64,000 nt of DNA from Zanthoxylum bungeanum (lineage: Eukaryota; Streptophyta; Magnoliopsida; Sapindales; Rutaceae): positions 1 to 64,000 of the forward strand of contig SKCR01047714.1 in NCBI GenBank assembly GCA_019454045.1, in the 5' to 3' direction. The notes under the pieces were generated by a model. The model saw only the letters and a program-made list of their open reading frames with translations, did no database searches and was not told where the DNA came from. Every line of letters begins with the position of its first letter. Positions within the stretch are counted from its first letter, which is position 1. This document shows, piece after piece, positions 13,276 to 26,245 of this stretch. The translations under genes and the position numbers were made by a program.

Positions 13276-15179
13276 ATCTCCCACTTGGCCTATAGCCAGT
13301 CACTCGAGTGCCTGACACCCGAACTATGTACGGTTGGCTCAAACTGCTGAGAAAAGGTTTTCGTCAGCGGATTTGTATGAATATCATCTTGATGCAATTT
13401 ATTCGATCATCACATCGCCACGATTTATGATCCGAACGAATCAGATGAATATCGAAGTATGTATCTGAATCATTGATGAGACTATTAATTCTTTAGCATG
13501 TGCTGACGCCTAGCTCAGCTGCTAACAGAACTATATCTAATCTAATTAGATTTTTTATTGACCCAGATGGCTTCTATTGCTGCCTCAAATGCTGCAATTA
13601 ACCCACATTTGTTGTTTATTCGGTAACAGTATCTTGCTTGGAAGATTTCCAGCTCACTGTACCGTTATTCAAACTGTATAGTACCGTTTGCGACTTTTAG
13701 TCGTCTTTATCGGTTATAGGAAACTTGCTACAGTGATCCTAGTCACTTCAAGTTCTCATTCTCCATAGACTAAGATAGCATCCTTAGTTCTCTAAGATAC
13801 TAACGGATGTTCTTAACATCAATCTAGTGATTATCACTCGGATTGGCCTGTTTGTGAATCCATATGCTCAAAGCGTATGAGACATCAGGTCGCGTACATT
13901 TTTCAATGTACGATTTCTCGGAGAGTATTTCGAAAGCCAAGCTTTCGCCGATAGTTATTTTATGGGAATATCATTTCCAAGAAATGACATATTATCATTA
14001 TTTATATAGGATAGCCACTATCAGTGCGCTCCCACTAACCCTCTTATATACACAAGAATCAATTTTCGTTTTGATTAAATCATAAATCATTATGATTACA
14101 TCAAAATGATAATTCCAAGAACCTAATGCTTGCTTCAATCCAATCATGGATCGAATAACAAGCATTATCCAAATGGATTTACCGTGGCAACAGGTAAAAG
14201 GTTGAATCGTAATCAACATAATGTTGATAACGATACCTTTCCGCTAAAAGCCTAGCTTTATACGTTGGTATGTTGCTTCCATGTATGTCTTCCTTGAAGA
14301 CTTATAAGTACCAATAGGCACAATGCCTTACGGTACATCAACTAGTGTCTAAACATAGTTGGTATACATGGAATCCACTTCAGATATCATGGCACTTTGC
14401 CATAATAGGGAGTCGATACCTAGTATCACTTCTTCATACGTAGTCAATTGGTATTCCTCAATAAGATAGACATCTTTATGAGGTGAGATCAGAAACCCAT
14501 ACCCCAGGTTGTTTTCTGACTCTCTCCGACCTACGCGATTCTTGTGTATTTGAAGATTAATGGTTAGTTTCATCCTTGATGAACTATTTATGTTCCATTA
14601 AGATTCAGTGCCTAAGACAGTATTACTCCGATTTTCATCGAGTTTTACTATCCTCTCACTTACTACTGCATATCGATATTCCTCTTAGGAAAACCGCATG
14701 GTGAGCAACAATCTAATTGTTCTCTTGTGAGGTGTATAAGTACAATACTTATGGTATCCCTAGGATAACCTACATTTGGCATTTATCCAATTTGGGTCTT
14801 AGTTTGGTATCATCCAAACACATGCCTAGCATACCCAAATCTAACAAGAATGAGAAACCTGGTTTCTTTCCCGTTCATATCTAATATGATATCTGTCAAA
14901 CAGATTTTATGGAACCTTATTCAAAATAAGTTCTGCACTGGTTAAAGCTTATCCGTTGAAGGAAATGGTAGCTCAGAGCGACTCATGATTAACCTTATCA
15001 TGTCTAACAAAATACGGTTAATCCTTTTCGGACACACCATCAAACTGACGTGTGTGTCCGGGAGGAGTCCTCTTTGAAAGAATACTATACTTTTTCAAGT
15101 ATACGAGAAACTTATTGCTTAAGTATTCTCCATTACGATCTTATCGTGACGGTTTAATGCTTTAGCCGATCTGTTTGTC

Positions 15180-15330
15180 TATTTCGTGTCGAAACTCTAA
15201 AAGTTTCCGATTTGTGTTCTTCAAAAGAAACACATAACCATAACGCGATGCCACATCCGTATAGGTCACGAAATATTCATACCACATCTAGCCTAGCTAG
15301 ACATGGGCCCACTTGCTTCACTATGAACTA
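15180..15330 (-). pseudogene. Copia integrase core relic (copy C)
   Basis: On the minus strand the segment reads GPMSS-stop-A-R-C, then (after a 2 bp loss) EYFVTYTDVASRYGYVFLLK, which is the start of a copia integrase catalytic domain. The stop is TAG at 15293-15295, where related proteins have a sense codon, often Lys. Apart from this stop and the indel, the stretch stays open and clearly related, so it decayed from a functional pol. Confidence 0.75.
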
Positions 15331-16978
15331 GGGCTAACAGATCAGTGGCACTGTCACTTTTACCAAGTAAATAGTGTTTTAGGCACTTTGCCCAATAAAC
15401 TAGATTCGTAGACTTTATTTGAATAGAATCAAATTAGTCCTAGTACCCACTCTTCGAAAATGTGGATATACGAGTCTTGTTTGATAGTGTCTCTGACAAC
15501 TATGCCACATTTAAGTTTCTTAATTGATCAAATCAGTTTTAGCTATTTATTTGTCATGTTATATATTTGAGATATTATCTATATTCAAAATATAAATTCT
15601 GTTATTCACATCTAATGCGTTTATCTCAATATCATCTTTATATAATGAAACACTTTAGTGTTCTAGAATATAAAGGTTCACCCGCAGCGGGTCAAACACT
15701 GATATAGAGATAATGTATCTAGTCAAACTAGTTACATTATAACAATTTCCTAATTTAGGTACAAACCCGAGGGTAGTTCCTAAAATTAGGTACTACGGTT
15801 AAAAACAGCGACTTTCGTCCCGTTTCCAATTCGCAAAATATCTCAATTGAGGTCAGTATCCTACTCAAAACAGATTATGAACATCAATACATATATTTTA
15901 TGTACCACACTAAGTATCTAAAATCTAATTTTAATACTAGCTGTGAACATAATTATGACAATCATTTTTGAAGTCAGAGCTTTGCTCGTCTTCAATTCCT
16001 TCTTGGGATATGTCCTTTTATCTTCCTAGAAGATTATAATGATTTTGCCTTTGCCGGTTTCAACACTCCATAAGACTTTGGTCAACCATTGGCCTTCTAG
16101 AATATCGAAGTAAGATGCGACTAGCGCTACTTGTCTAATTGCAAACTTTGACTTTGTCTCCTTGAGAATAGTGATTAATTCTCCAAGAATTATTCATTGC
16201 AATTTAGTATTTCAAAGATCTAAAATAGATCCATGAAAATCCTTCAATTTCATTATCATACTTTAAGGATCTAATCCTTAGTTCTGATTCAGAAATTAAG
16301 GAGTCTACTTGACAAGTATAATGGATTAAGCATTAAAGTTATCATTACATGAATATTCCAAATATCATGTTCCACTTATTTGCTTAACTCCAGGCTTAGG
16401 CCTAATATGTTATTTTATCAAATAAAGTAACTTATTATTTTCCAGGACCATCCTGAAATTTTATTCCCAATTTGAAAATTAAACCATTTAAACACATTTT
16501 CCCCAAAATTATGTTTTAAATGTCAATCTTTCAATTTTATCTTGATTCTAATAGTCGAACTATTTAATCATCGATTTTTGTGGTACTATATATTATATTG
16601 ATTATTATAGTCCAACTATACAATCAAATATAATTTAAATTAATTAACCTCAATTACATTGATTACTATAATCCAATTATAAAATTAACTGTAAATTGAA
16701 ATTAATTAATTCAAATATATTGATTACTATAATCCAATTATATAATCAACTATAATACAGTCCAACTGTTAATTAAAACAACAATTTAAATATTAGTCCA
16801 ACTAACATTTAATTAACGACGAAATAATTTGTGATTGAGCGCGTATGGCAAGTAATTAAACGAATATTGCAATTCAATTCTTGCCTCCCACTATTTTCGG
16901 CGAGCCTCTAACCCTCTGTCGAGTACTCGGGAAACCGTGTTTCCTAGTGGGCTAGGATCCCGTTAAATATCACACAAT

Positions 16979-17356
16979 CTTGACTTTGGCCAACAAATTG
17001 TATGATAATTAACTAGGTAGATCTCTAAGATCAATTGGATCCAATCCAATTCCTAGATCCAGTAGGGGGACGTCCAAGTCCGAAACATATATCTTATATA
17101 TGCCAATACATCCAATGTATTACCTAACCTTTTTCCTCTGAATCAACTAAGCCTTGGCTTTGGCACAACAAACTTAGTGATCTCAGTCAAGCGCGACCCA
17201 TTGACCATGGAAAGCTTCGTAATCAATGTCGATGGACAAAAAATGGTCTTGACTTTGGCCAACAAACCACAACTTGGACAAGACACCGATATGGAACAAA
17301 GCCTTCGTGATTCAAACACATCTTCGACAGACAAAGGCCTTGACTTTGGCCAACAA
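16979..17356 (-). repeat. Three spaced copies of an 18 bp motif (copy C)
   Basis: CTTGACTTTGGCCAACAA occurs at 16979-16996, 17248-17265 and 17339-17356, with start-to-start spacings of 269 and 91 bp. The same three motifs occur with the same spacings, reversed, in copies E and F. See the findings for their possible meaning. Confidence 0.85.
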
Positions 17357-19046
17357 ACCAATGCCGTCTTGGATCTTGAGTGAGAATCACTCAATGGAAG
17401 GAAAGACGCTTAATATTGAGCGAGGGTTTTTCGCTTGCAAATTGGCAACCAATTATTATCTTTGTTAAGGTCTCATCATCATACACCCTTAAACATGCAT
17501 TCTAAACACATAATAAAGCACATATGAATAAAATAATAATGATATGCGGATGGATACTTTACATTGATCCTAGATCAAGTCTCTCATTTTCTCTCTCTCG
17601 CTAGCACATGTATTTACTTCTACCTGTTACACTACACTTCTAAAGAAACCTCATTTACATTGAGGGGAATAGGTGAGAAGAGAAATACAATGAGAAGTAG
17701 GTAATAAGACTGGACACGCAGGTCCAATTAATAAATCAAATTTATTACAATTTCTAAAATTGCCCCACCCATCTAATATCCATATGATATACATTATTCA
17801 TGCATCACAACCATGTATTCATACAAGCATGTTATCAATCAATCTAATCCAATTAATTAATCTGATAATTAGTGATCATCCAATGTTCAAACAACGATTT
17901 GATTTTTGCTCGAGTCAAACTCGTTTTGCGAATAAGTACTTCAAAGTACGAATCTTGAATTAAATTAAATTACAAAATTAAATCCAATTCAATTTGTATT
18001 TAATACTAATTCACTATTTAATTCCAAATTAAATATTACACTTTATTAACGAACCTTTACGACTTTAATTCCAAATTCAATCGTAACGAGTCTCAAAGCC
18101 CGATTAACGTCCAACGTTTATTTAATTAAAGTCCAATGGGCTTTTAATTAATTTCTTTAAGGCGTGGACTTTTGGTCAACTCGGGTCAAACCGAATAACC
18201 AAAATCCAATCCGGGATTTACCCCATAAGCCCAGAAATCAATTTTGGCCCATTAGGCCCATTTAAATAATTAAGGTCCATTAAGTCATAATTGGACTTTA
18301 TGAATGCGGTTTTGGGCCTAATTGGATCCAACCAATTTTGCCTAAACCGATCTTTGTACAACAAAGCCCAAAAGCCCAATTACAACCTTTAAGGCTCAAA
18401 TTCAATTTTAAGCCCAATTAATTAACTTATAAAATTCCAAATTCTATAATTAATTAACCTAAGTGTAATACACAATTAATTACCCAATTAACATTTCTAA
18501 AACATCAATTAGCCTAATTAATCATGCACTTTAACATCAAATAGTGTCCAACACAATTCAATCAAAATCAAACCCAATTTACATGCTTCTTTATTCTCGG
18601 CAATTAGGGTTTTTCATTCCGATTCGGTTTCAATCCAATTGAATCCAAAATCATTATTTCCCAAATCAATTCAACTCATCCAATGAATTAAAATCAAAAA
18701 ACACAATGAATTTCAAAAATCATTAAGAATTCGGCCAAGCCTCAATTTGGGGAAAATTTGTCCAATTCAAAATTCAATCCAATTAAACCTCAAATCAACA
18801 TTACCCAATTATTTTAAGTCATCCAATTATCAAAAAACAGAAAATTACCAAGACATTAGGGTTCTTTAATTTTCGGCCAAGCCTCCAATTTGGGGGAAAA
18901 TTGATCCAATCCAATTTTCTTGAAATTGATCATGCACAACTTAAATTAATCAACATCCAAGCATACTTAATCAATCAATTTAACCAAATCATGCTTCAAT
19001 TGATTTTACCCAATTTCAAACCCTAAAATTTTCATGCTTGATGTAA

Positions 19047-19058
19047 GCTCTGATACCA
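19047..19058 (-). other. Primer-binding site, copy C
   Basis: The + strand reads GCTCTGATACCA, so the minus strand has TGGTATCAGAGC, complementary to the 3' end of initiator methionine tRNA, the usual primer of plant copia elements. It is one base from the 5' LTR and fixes the element's orientation as minus. Confidence 0.92.
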
Positions 19059-19059
19059 T

Positions 19060-21104
19060 TGTTGGTTTCTAATTAGGTCTAAGGATCATCAAATCAAGCA
19101 AGAAAACGCATGAATACACATCAAAAGAGGTGCGGAATATACTCATATTGATCGGATCTTACGACGCGAAGAACAAGCCACTTCTTCCTCCTAGTTGAAG
19201 CTCGGCAGTGGCCTCCTTGAACTGCTGTGGTGCTCGGTTTTGGGCTGTGAAACTCCTCCAAGATTCGGCCATTGATGACTCCATGGAAGCTCCAAGCTTC
19301 AAGCTCCAAAATTGATTCCAAGCTCAAGAGTTCGTTTCCCTATCACTTTGTATAACTCATAGTGTGCTAGCACTTCTTCTTCTTCTTAGTATTTTCGGTC
19401 TAACCAGAAAATTTGGGGAAGAAATCGGCTCTAAGCCGTGAGAAGAGAGAGGAGGGAAAGAAGGGAGAAGAAAACCGTAAAGGAAAGAGTGGAGAGAGAA
19501 AAGAAAAAGAAATGTAATAGGTTTTTATAATTTCCAAAATTAATTAAAACCATTTACCACTTTTTCAATTTCCCTTTACCAAAAAGTCAAAAAGCAAAAG
19601 CCCATTAATGCTTTTTCAACCACCACATCAATCATTCAAATCAATCAATCAAATTGTCACATCACTCAAAGTGACATGTGATTTGACGCTTGATTTGACT
19701 TGCGTGCCGCACTCGAATTCGAAATGCGAATGCGCTCGCAAATAATCACGGGCTCGGGTTTGCTAATTCCAATTAAAGAATTTTCCGTTGCGTCGTAATT
19801 AAATGATTACGCCTAGCGAAATCACTATTCACGTCGCTAATGAATTATTCTAAATTAATTCGTTCGCCCGAATTAAAATATTTTTAATTCCGCGTCGAAA
19901 TCTAATCTCATATAATATATCAAATATATTATTTTTTCGATTAATTCCAAATTAATCGTTCTCTCTCTTTAAATAATATTTTATCCCAGATAAAATATCT
20001 CCGTAATTAATCCCAGATTAATTTTCTCTCTCATCTAATTAATCCCAGATTAATAAAGTGCGAGTCTTACATCATCAGTGAATCTTCGGGAAGCGACCCA
20101 TGAGATCCCCGGATATGTTGGCAGTAAATACGGTCGTCGGACTATCCGAACACGTAAGTACCTCTTACTATGTTTATACCGATTTACAAGACAAGGTTGG
20201 CTTCTAGCAAAGCGACATGCCTACCCAATTCTCCAGAAATATCCTTATAGGAATATGTGATCTATATCAAGCGTAGTATACCGTAGTATTGCGTATTTCG
20301 ATCCAGCATCGGATGATCACGTGCTAGGCCTGAGGCTGGAATTGTGTCTGCCACGTACGAAGCACATATCGGAAGTCTGGTAACTAGTCTCTATAATTGG
20401 ATATACATGACCTTGTCATAATATCCCGATAGCTCGAGCATTTAAAAGAACGAGTTCCGTATCATATGTGACCATCATCTCTATATGACTGGAGTGATAC
20501 TTACGTCTTAACATCACACCCAACACACTATGATTCTCAATATACCTAGCATTGGCGTACACAGAACATGTTAAAGTCCTTGACGACCTCAACTAAAGTA
20601 TATTGATTGTCATAAGTATTAGCGGTGCAAGTCTCAGGTTAAGACCAAATACACCTACCCTGATTGCAGACTCCCATAGACACATAGTCATACTACCAAT
20701 GGGATTCCGCGGGGGTCTATCCAGAGCGAAGCTGTTTCCCGTACCGTCGGTAAAACACAACCTCATATTACACTTGCATGAGTATCCTATACCCAAATAT
20801 GAGAACTATGTCGTTGTGCCCTCACAACGCGCACAAGTGTAATACTAGTCTTTTACGTATTTATCGATGTCCAATCTCGATAATACTCTGACTAGGGATA
20901 TTTAATGATTTATCCTTCGTGGACTGATACTGTCTCATATCATTCTCCGTCCAGAATAAATCATAGGGACCTCTCATCATTTATACATCTAGGTGATCTA
21001 ATCATAAATGATAAGAGTGCAATCTCATTTGTCACATAGTTAATTTGTACAACAACACCATGATCTGTACAAATAGTGACGCTATGGGTCATAATTGTCC
21101 AACA
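19060..21104 (-). mobile_element. Copia copy C, 5' LTR
   Basis: Termini are TGTTGG on the left and CCAACA on the right; length 2045 bp. It is followed by target duplication AATCT (21105-21109), matching 11194-11198. It contains the palindromic ATTAATCCCAGATTAAT block at about 19930-20055 and the conserved region 'gaatcttcgggaagcgaccc' at about 20080. Together with 11199-19059 it forms a complete 9.9 kb element. Confidence 0.92.
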
Positions 21105-22054
21105 AATCTTTGGGAAGCGACCCAAGAGATTCCTGGATATGTTGGCAGTAAATACGATCATTGGACTATCCGAACACGTGCGTACACCGTACCACGTTCT
21201 CACTGATTTACAAGACATGGTTGGCTTCTAGCAAAGCACTGTGCCTTCCCAATTCTCCAAAAATATCCACCGAGGATAATTATTTGTATCAGGCGTAGTA
21301 ATACAATGTAATGTGTAATATGATCCAGTATCGGATGTCACATGCTAGGCCTAGGGTTGGCTCTGTGTCTGCCCCGTACGAATCATATATCGGATCCCGC
21401 GTAACTAGTCTCTGTAATCGGATAATCATGACCTAGTCATACTATCCCAATAGCTGCAGTATTTAAGAGTATTAGTACCGTATCATGTGTGACCATCATC
21501 TCCATATAACTGAAGTGATACTCTCATCTTGACATCACACCCAATACACTACGATTCTCAGTAAACCCAGCAGAGGCGTACACAGAACCTGTTAAAGCTT
21601 CGGACGACCAATACCAAAGAAAATTGATTGTCGCAAGTAATAGCGATGCAAGTCTCAGGTTAAAGATCACATACACCTACCCTGATTCGGATTCCCATAG
21701 ACACATAGGCATACTACTAATGGGACTCCGAGGGGGTCTATCCAGAGCGAAGTTGTTCCCGGTCCAACGGCTAAGAAAACCTCTTATTACACTTGTATAA
21801 GTATCCAATACTTAAATATATGAGAACTATGTCGTTAAGCTTCCATAACGCGCACAAGTGTAATACTAGTCTATTCTGCATTATCGATGTCTAGTCTCGA
21901 TAATACTCCGACTATGAATATTTAATGATTAAACCGTTCGTGGATTAATATTGTCTCATATCTTATTAATCCAATTTAACCATATGGACCTTTATCATTA
22001 ATAATCCAAGTAATCCAATTAAAATAATGATAAAATAGCAATTTCTTTTGTCAC
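21105..22054 (-). mobile_element. Copia LTR B, second segment
   Basis: This resumes LTR B after copy C: it begins AATCT (the duplicated target) and continues 'ttgggaagcgaccc', then matches the remainder of the family LTR. It is again interrupted at 22054 by the gypsy element, whose target duplication GTCAC occupies 22050-22054. It is visibly more diverged from the other LTRs than C and E are from each other, as expected for the older host. Confidence 0.8.
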
Positions 22055-22666
22055 TGTGGATGCTAATTTCGGTCGAGGTCCACAATTGAGAATGAATTGA
22101 GGGGCACAAGCGAACCTGCAAAATGAGATTAGAATGAACGGGGAGGTTACTTCCCACCGATGTGGTGGAAGCCGTAGGCACTCTGACGCTCAAGTCAGCA
22201 AAGTATAAATAAGTCGAAGGTGAAAGGATCAAGGTCTTAGGATACCTCAATCTCTGTTTTATGGCCGTGAGGGCAGGGTATTATGATTTCTCTGATGACT
22301 AGGAGTAGTGCAATCTATATCACATCCACTCTTTGTGTCATGACCCTTCTCTTTTATAGGTCCTTCTGTCGTGGGGTCATTTAATCCTCTTCTACCCGTT
22401 GGATGTGTTAATGGAGGGTTTATGACCGTAACTGTTGATTAATGGAGTTCAATATTGTATGTGTTTTCCCAATCCACTTACTCATGAATCCGTTGGCCTT
22501 CCTGAGCTGTTAAATCTATGATGATGGGCCATGGGTTGGTCTGGTCTCTCGGCCCAAAGCTGGTTTCTTAAATTAGATCTGATGGTGGGCCTTGGGGCTT
22601 TGGTTTCGTGATTGGCCCAAAGGTGAAATGACGGTTATGCCCTTGGGCCTAAATTTGGCTCATACA
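22055..22666 (-). mobile_element. Ty3/gypsy Tat-like element, 3' LTR
   Basis: A 612 bp LTR that on + begins TGTGGATGCT and ends CTCATACA. Hand alignment with the 612 bp LTR at 31058-31669 shows about 22 differences (roughly 96 percent identity). The GTCAC duplication is at 22050-22054 and 31670-31674. Because the primer-binding site adjoins the right-hand LTR, this left-hand one is the 3' LTR. Confidence 0.92.
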
Positions 22667-24530
22667 GTTTATCTCATACTCTATAAGTCTGGAAGTCCTA
22701 GACTTGGAGAGTACCATTGTTTATGTCGAGCGAATCAAGACTCTGATAGTCATCTCGCTGATCTTGGTTGAGGCTTAAAAATTAGTCAATATCATGCTCC
22801 CTGGGGGGAACCTGACTCCAATTACTCTGCTCAAGTACTCCATTGGGTGTCACTAGTTGTTTGACACATATAGTGGTTCTGGAGGCAGCCTTAGTCGACA
22901 TAAGTATACGGTTCGAAGTGAATATTTTGACTCGACATGAATCTCATGGAATACTCTGACTCGACATGAATCCTGTGGGGGTGTGTCAAGTGGGTTGAAC
23001 CTGACAAAGGTTAAAGATTGCAACGACATGTCGTATGAAGTGAGCGAATGTTTCTGTACGTTTTGACATGTCATATGGATCAAAGCAAACCCTATTTGTC
23101 TCATTGTCGTATGAAATGAGTGAATTCCATAATTCAATTTGACCCGCCATGAGTCATCCGGGGGATGTCCCCGGTTGACTGAACCAGATGATGGTTCAAG
23201 AGTTATTTTCACTCGACATGTCGTCTGAAACGAGTGAATTCTACAATTCTATTTGACTCGACCTGAGTCATCTGGGGGATGTCCCCGGTCGACTGAACCA
23301 GATGATGGTTCATGAGTTTTCACTCGATATGTCGTATGAAACGAGTGAATTCCATAATTCTATTTGACTCAACCTTAGTCATCTGGGGGATGTCCCCGAT
23401 CGACTGAACCAGATGATGGTTCATGAGTTATTTTCACTCGACATGTCGTATGAAACGAGTGAATTCCATAATTACATTTGACTCGACCTGAGTCATCTGG
23501 GGGATGTCCCCGGTCGACTGAAACAGATGATGGTTCAGGAGTTATTTTCACTCGACATGTCGTATGAAACGAGTGAATTCTATAATTCTAATTGACTCGA
23601 CCTGAGTCATCTGGGGGATGTCCCTGGTCGACTGAAACAGATGATGGTTCAAGAGTTATTTTCACTCGACATGTCGTATGAAACGAGTGAATTCCATAAT
23701 TCTATTTGACTCGACCTGAGTCATCTGGGGGATGTCCCCGGTCAACTGAACCAGATTATGGTTCAGGAGTTATTTTCACTCGACATGTCGTATGAAACTA
23801 GTGAATTCCATAATTCTATTTGACTCAACATGAGTCATCTGGGGGATGTCCCCGGTCGACTGAACCAGATGATGGTTCATGAGTTATTTTCACTCGACAT
23901 GTCGTATGAAACGAGTGAATTCTACAATTCTATTTGACTTGACCTGAGTCATTTGGGGGATGTCCCTGGTCGACTGAACCAGATGATGGTTCAGGAGTTA
24001 TTTTCACTCGACATGTCGTATGAAATGAGTGAATTCTACAATTCTATTTGACTTGACCTGAGTCATCTGGGGGATGTCCCCGGTCGACTGAACCAGATGA
24101 TGGTTCATGAGTTATTTTCACTCGACATGTCATATGAAACGAGTGAATTCTAAAATTCTATTTGACTTGACCTGAGTCCCCGGTCGACTGAACCAGATGA
24201 TGGTTCATGAGTTATTTTCACTCGACATGTCGTATGAAACGAGTGAATTCTACAATTCTATTTAACTTGACCTGAGTCACCTGGGGGATGTCCCCGATCG
24301 ACTGAACCAGATGATGGTTCAGGAGTTATTTTCACTCGACATGTCATATGAAACGAGTGAACTCCACGTACTTATTAGCTCATGTCGTGTATTAAGGATG
24401 TTCAAGACTTTAAAGTGTATTATGTCGAGTGACATCGTTCCTCTTGTCTGTTCTTTATATCGTTCCTCATTCGACACCTGGATTGTTTTCAAGTCTCTTT
24501 CCAGTCATTAATTGCAACCCTAGTGTGAAT
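22667..24530. repeat. Tat-like element untranslated region with 114 bp tandem repeats
   Basis: From about 22900 (degenerate) and clearly from 23040 to 24370 there are about eleven copies of a unit of about 114 bp. Spacings measured at the 'gatgtccc' word are 114, 111, 114 and 114 bp. Each unit carries the palindrome CGACATGTCG, the flanking inverted words CACTCG...CGAGTG, a conserved GGGGGATGTCCC and GTCGAC. One unit near 24170 is shortened. Non-coding tandem repeats between pol and the 3' LTR are known in Tat-lineage elements. 22667-22900 holds no other feature. Confidence 0.85.
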
Positions 24531-24537
24531 TACGAGG

Positions 24538-24590
24538 AGTTTTTGGCGGGAATTTGTGGCGCCAATTGAGTAGTGTGTATAAAAAGAGCT
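24538..24590 (+). promoter_or_regulatory. Candidate promoter of the antisense gene (E2F-like site and TATA box)
   Basis: At 24541-24551 the + strand reads TTTTGGCGGGAA, which fits the plant E2F consensus. A TATA box TATAAAAA lies at 24578-24585. The first ATG of the antisense frame is at 24862, and a possible donor AAG/GTATTC near 24664 suggests a spliced leader. The position directly upstream of the antisense frame supports a promoter; activity is not shown. Confidence 0.5.
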
Positions 24591-24861
24591 TTAGGTACTT
24601 CATTTGCTTTATTCGTAAAAATTCCATTCGGAGGCTGAGTAAGGAGAGCTCTCAAGTGTTTCAAGGTATTCTTCGAAAACTTCCTCTTGTTCTTCAATTT
24701 CTTTAAACATTCATAGTGTAGATTCAAGATGTTCTTAGGTAAAATTGGCTGTTTGATTTTTGGGTTTGTGAAAATATTTTCAGAATTATGTTTGTGGGTT
24801 TTGATCTTTAGGAAATAGGCAACTAGGGAGTTTAGTTGTTTATATGCTTGTTTTTTAGAAG

Positions 24862-26176
24862 ATGTCGAGTGGAGAATCTTTAGGCAGCTTAGGTGCCAAG
24901 ATTGATAGTTATGTCGGATCTTCTTCAAGTGAGACGAAGGAGGACGAAATATACATGGATTGGTCGTACCAAGAGTTGATCGAGGCTGGCGTAATCACCT
25001 TGGCTAGGCCTTCCCAGGAGATCCCTACTGAGGCCATACCACTAAGGTCTTTACCCTCTATTGGAGAGTCGAGTGATTTTCCTAGTACAAGTGTACCCAC
25101 TAACTTATTATCTAAAAATCATGCTAGTCGAATGACTGGAAAAGTGTTGAGGGAACTCAGTTGCATGTATAGGTTTCCCAATTCCTTGGAACTACAGGTA
25201 CCTTCGTCGAGTGAAAAAATCGATTACAAAGCTCCAGGGTGGATGGGACTCTACGTACGTCCCTTCTCCGACGGGTTGAGGTTCCCTATTCCAAGACTTG
25301 TTTGGGAGGTTCTGGATCATTTTGAAGTCGCTCCTTCTCAACTGATGCCAAATGCGTGGAGAATATTATTGTCGATTGAATGTATGTCTTTCGAGTTAGG
25401 AGTGCTTTTGAGGTAAAGGATGTTCTGGCCACGTACTACTTGAAAGAACACTTAAAAGGGAAATGAAGATATACTCTGATCCTCTGTCAGAGGAAGGCAC
25501 ATTTAGTTACCGGATTGCCGACTAATGATAGGGGAAATTGGCAGTCTGATTATTTCTTTGCGAAGGGTGAGGGTATATTTGGATCGACCGGGGCTGGTCG
25601 AATCTCAGAATTTTGGTGTTTGTCGAGTGAGTAGCGTTCTTTCTTTGAAATTTAATCCTTGAATCTTTCTTATGAATTCGAATAACCATGTGCTTGTTGC
25701 TGCAGATCCTTTACGAAATAAGACATTTGTCACGACTACGCGTACAATCTCCAACACCAAAGCGATTCTATCGTTGCCGGCTGAGGAAAGATATTATAAA
25801 ACCATCTTAGTGGAAAAGAGATTAAGGGCAACTCTGTTGTGGAAGGAGATTTACCACCCAGAAGGAGAATGTAAAGTTCTGGCCCTTTGTAATGACGTTT
25901 TGCCCGTGATAAATTATAGATGGTCGTGTCGAAAGTTATATGGAGAGTCTAAATATCGAGAGCCCCTAAAACCTGAAGAACTTTTATGGAAATTATGACT
26001 GGACCATTCACAGTAGCTTCACTCGACGAGATGAAGAACCGGAGGAAAGCAAGGAAATTGAAGAAGAAAAAACCAGAAGTCGGGAAAGAAACTGGTCTTC
26101 AGCCAAATGAAGTCGTTTTAAGTGAGGGTGTCGCAGAAAATGGGAAGTCGAAGTACTTGGCCATCCTCTGTTGATG
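24862..26176 (+). pseudogene. Antisense accessory gene of a Tat/Retand-like gypsy element, decayed
   Basis: This gene runs opposite to the element's gag and pol and ends about 70 bp from the pol end, tail to tail. The first frame, 24862-25416 (184 residues), starts MSSGESLGSLG and contains a block around residues 125-175 with 'YVRPFSDGLRFPIPRL'. I recognise this as the conserved core of the plant 'putative gypsy-type transposon' proteins found as an extra antisense frame in Tat elements such as Retand. The reading continues in other frames: relics at 25420-25640, then 25672-25998 and 25986-26174. It is either broken by frameshifts or partly spliced; a possible acceptor TTGCTGCAG lies before 25705. 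Its biochemical role is unknown. Confidence 0.65.
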
Positions 26177-26245
26177 AGCAGCCAGTCGAATGAAAGCTCG
26201 GTCCCTAATTTCACCAATCGTGTCGAGATTGAATTTCATCAGCCG

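Larger units (their letters stand above)
13276..19059 (-). mobile_element. Copia copy C, internal region (pol pseudogene)
   Basis: This 5.8 kb region lies between the LTRs of copy C and reads on the minus strand. Near the LTR at 19060 is the primer-binding site, then about 1.6 kb of apparently non-coding leader (17400-19046) rich in 'aattgg' and 'gggcc' words. A short open frame lies at 17143-17394. Integrase remains are around 15000-15500, reverse transcriptase around 14150-14500 and RNase H around 13400-13650. Integrase carries an in-frame TAG at 15293-15295 and a 2 bp deletion just after it. No gag is recognisable. The copy cannot make its own enzymes. Confidence 0.8.

Noticed and set aside
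22055..24370. CRISPR-like or satellite reading of the 114 bp array
   Set aside because: Units are head to tail with no unique spacers and lie inside a retrotransposon's untranslated region.
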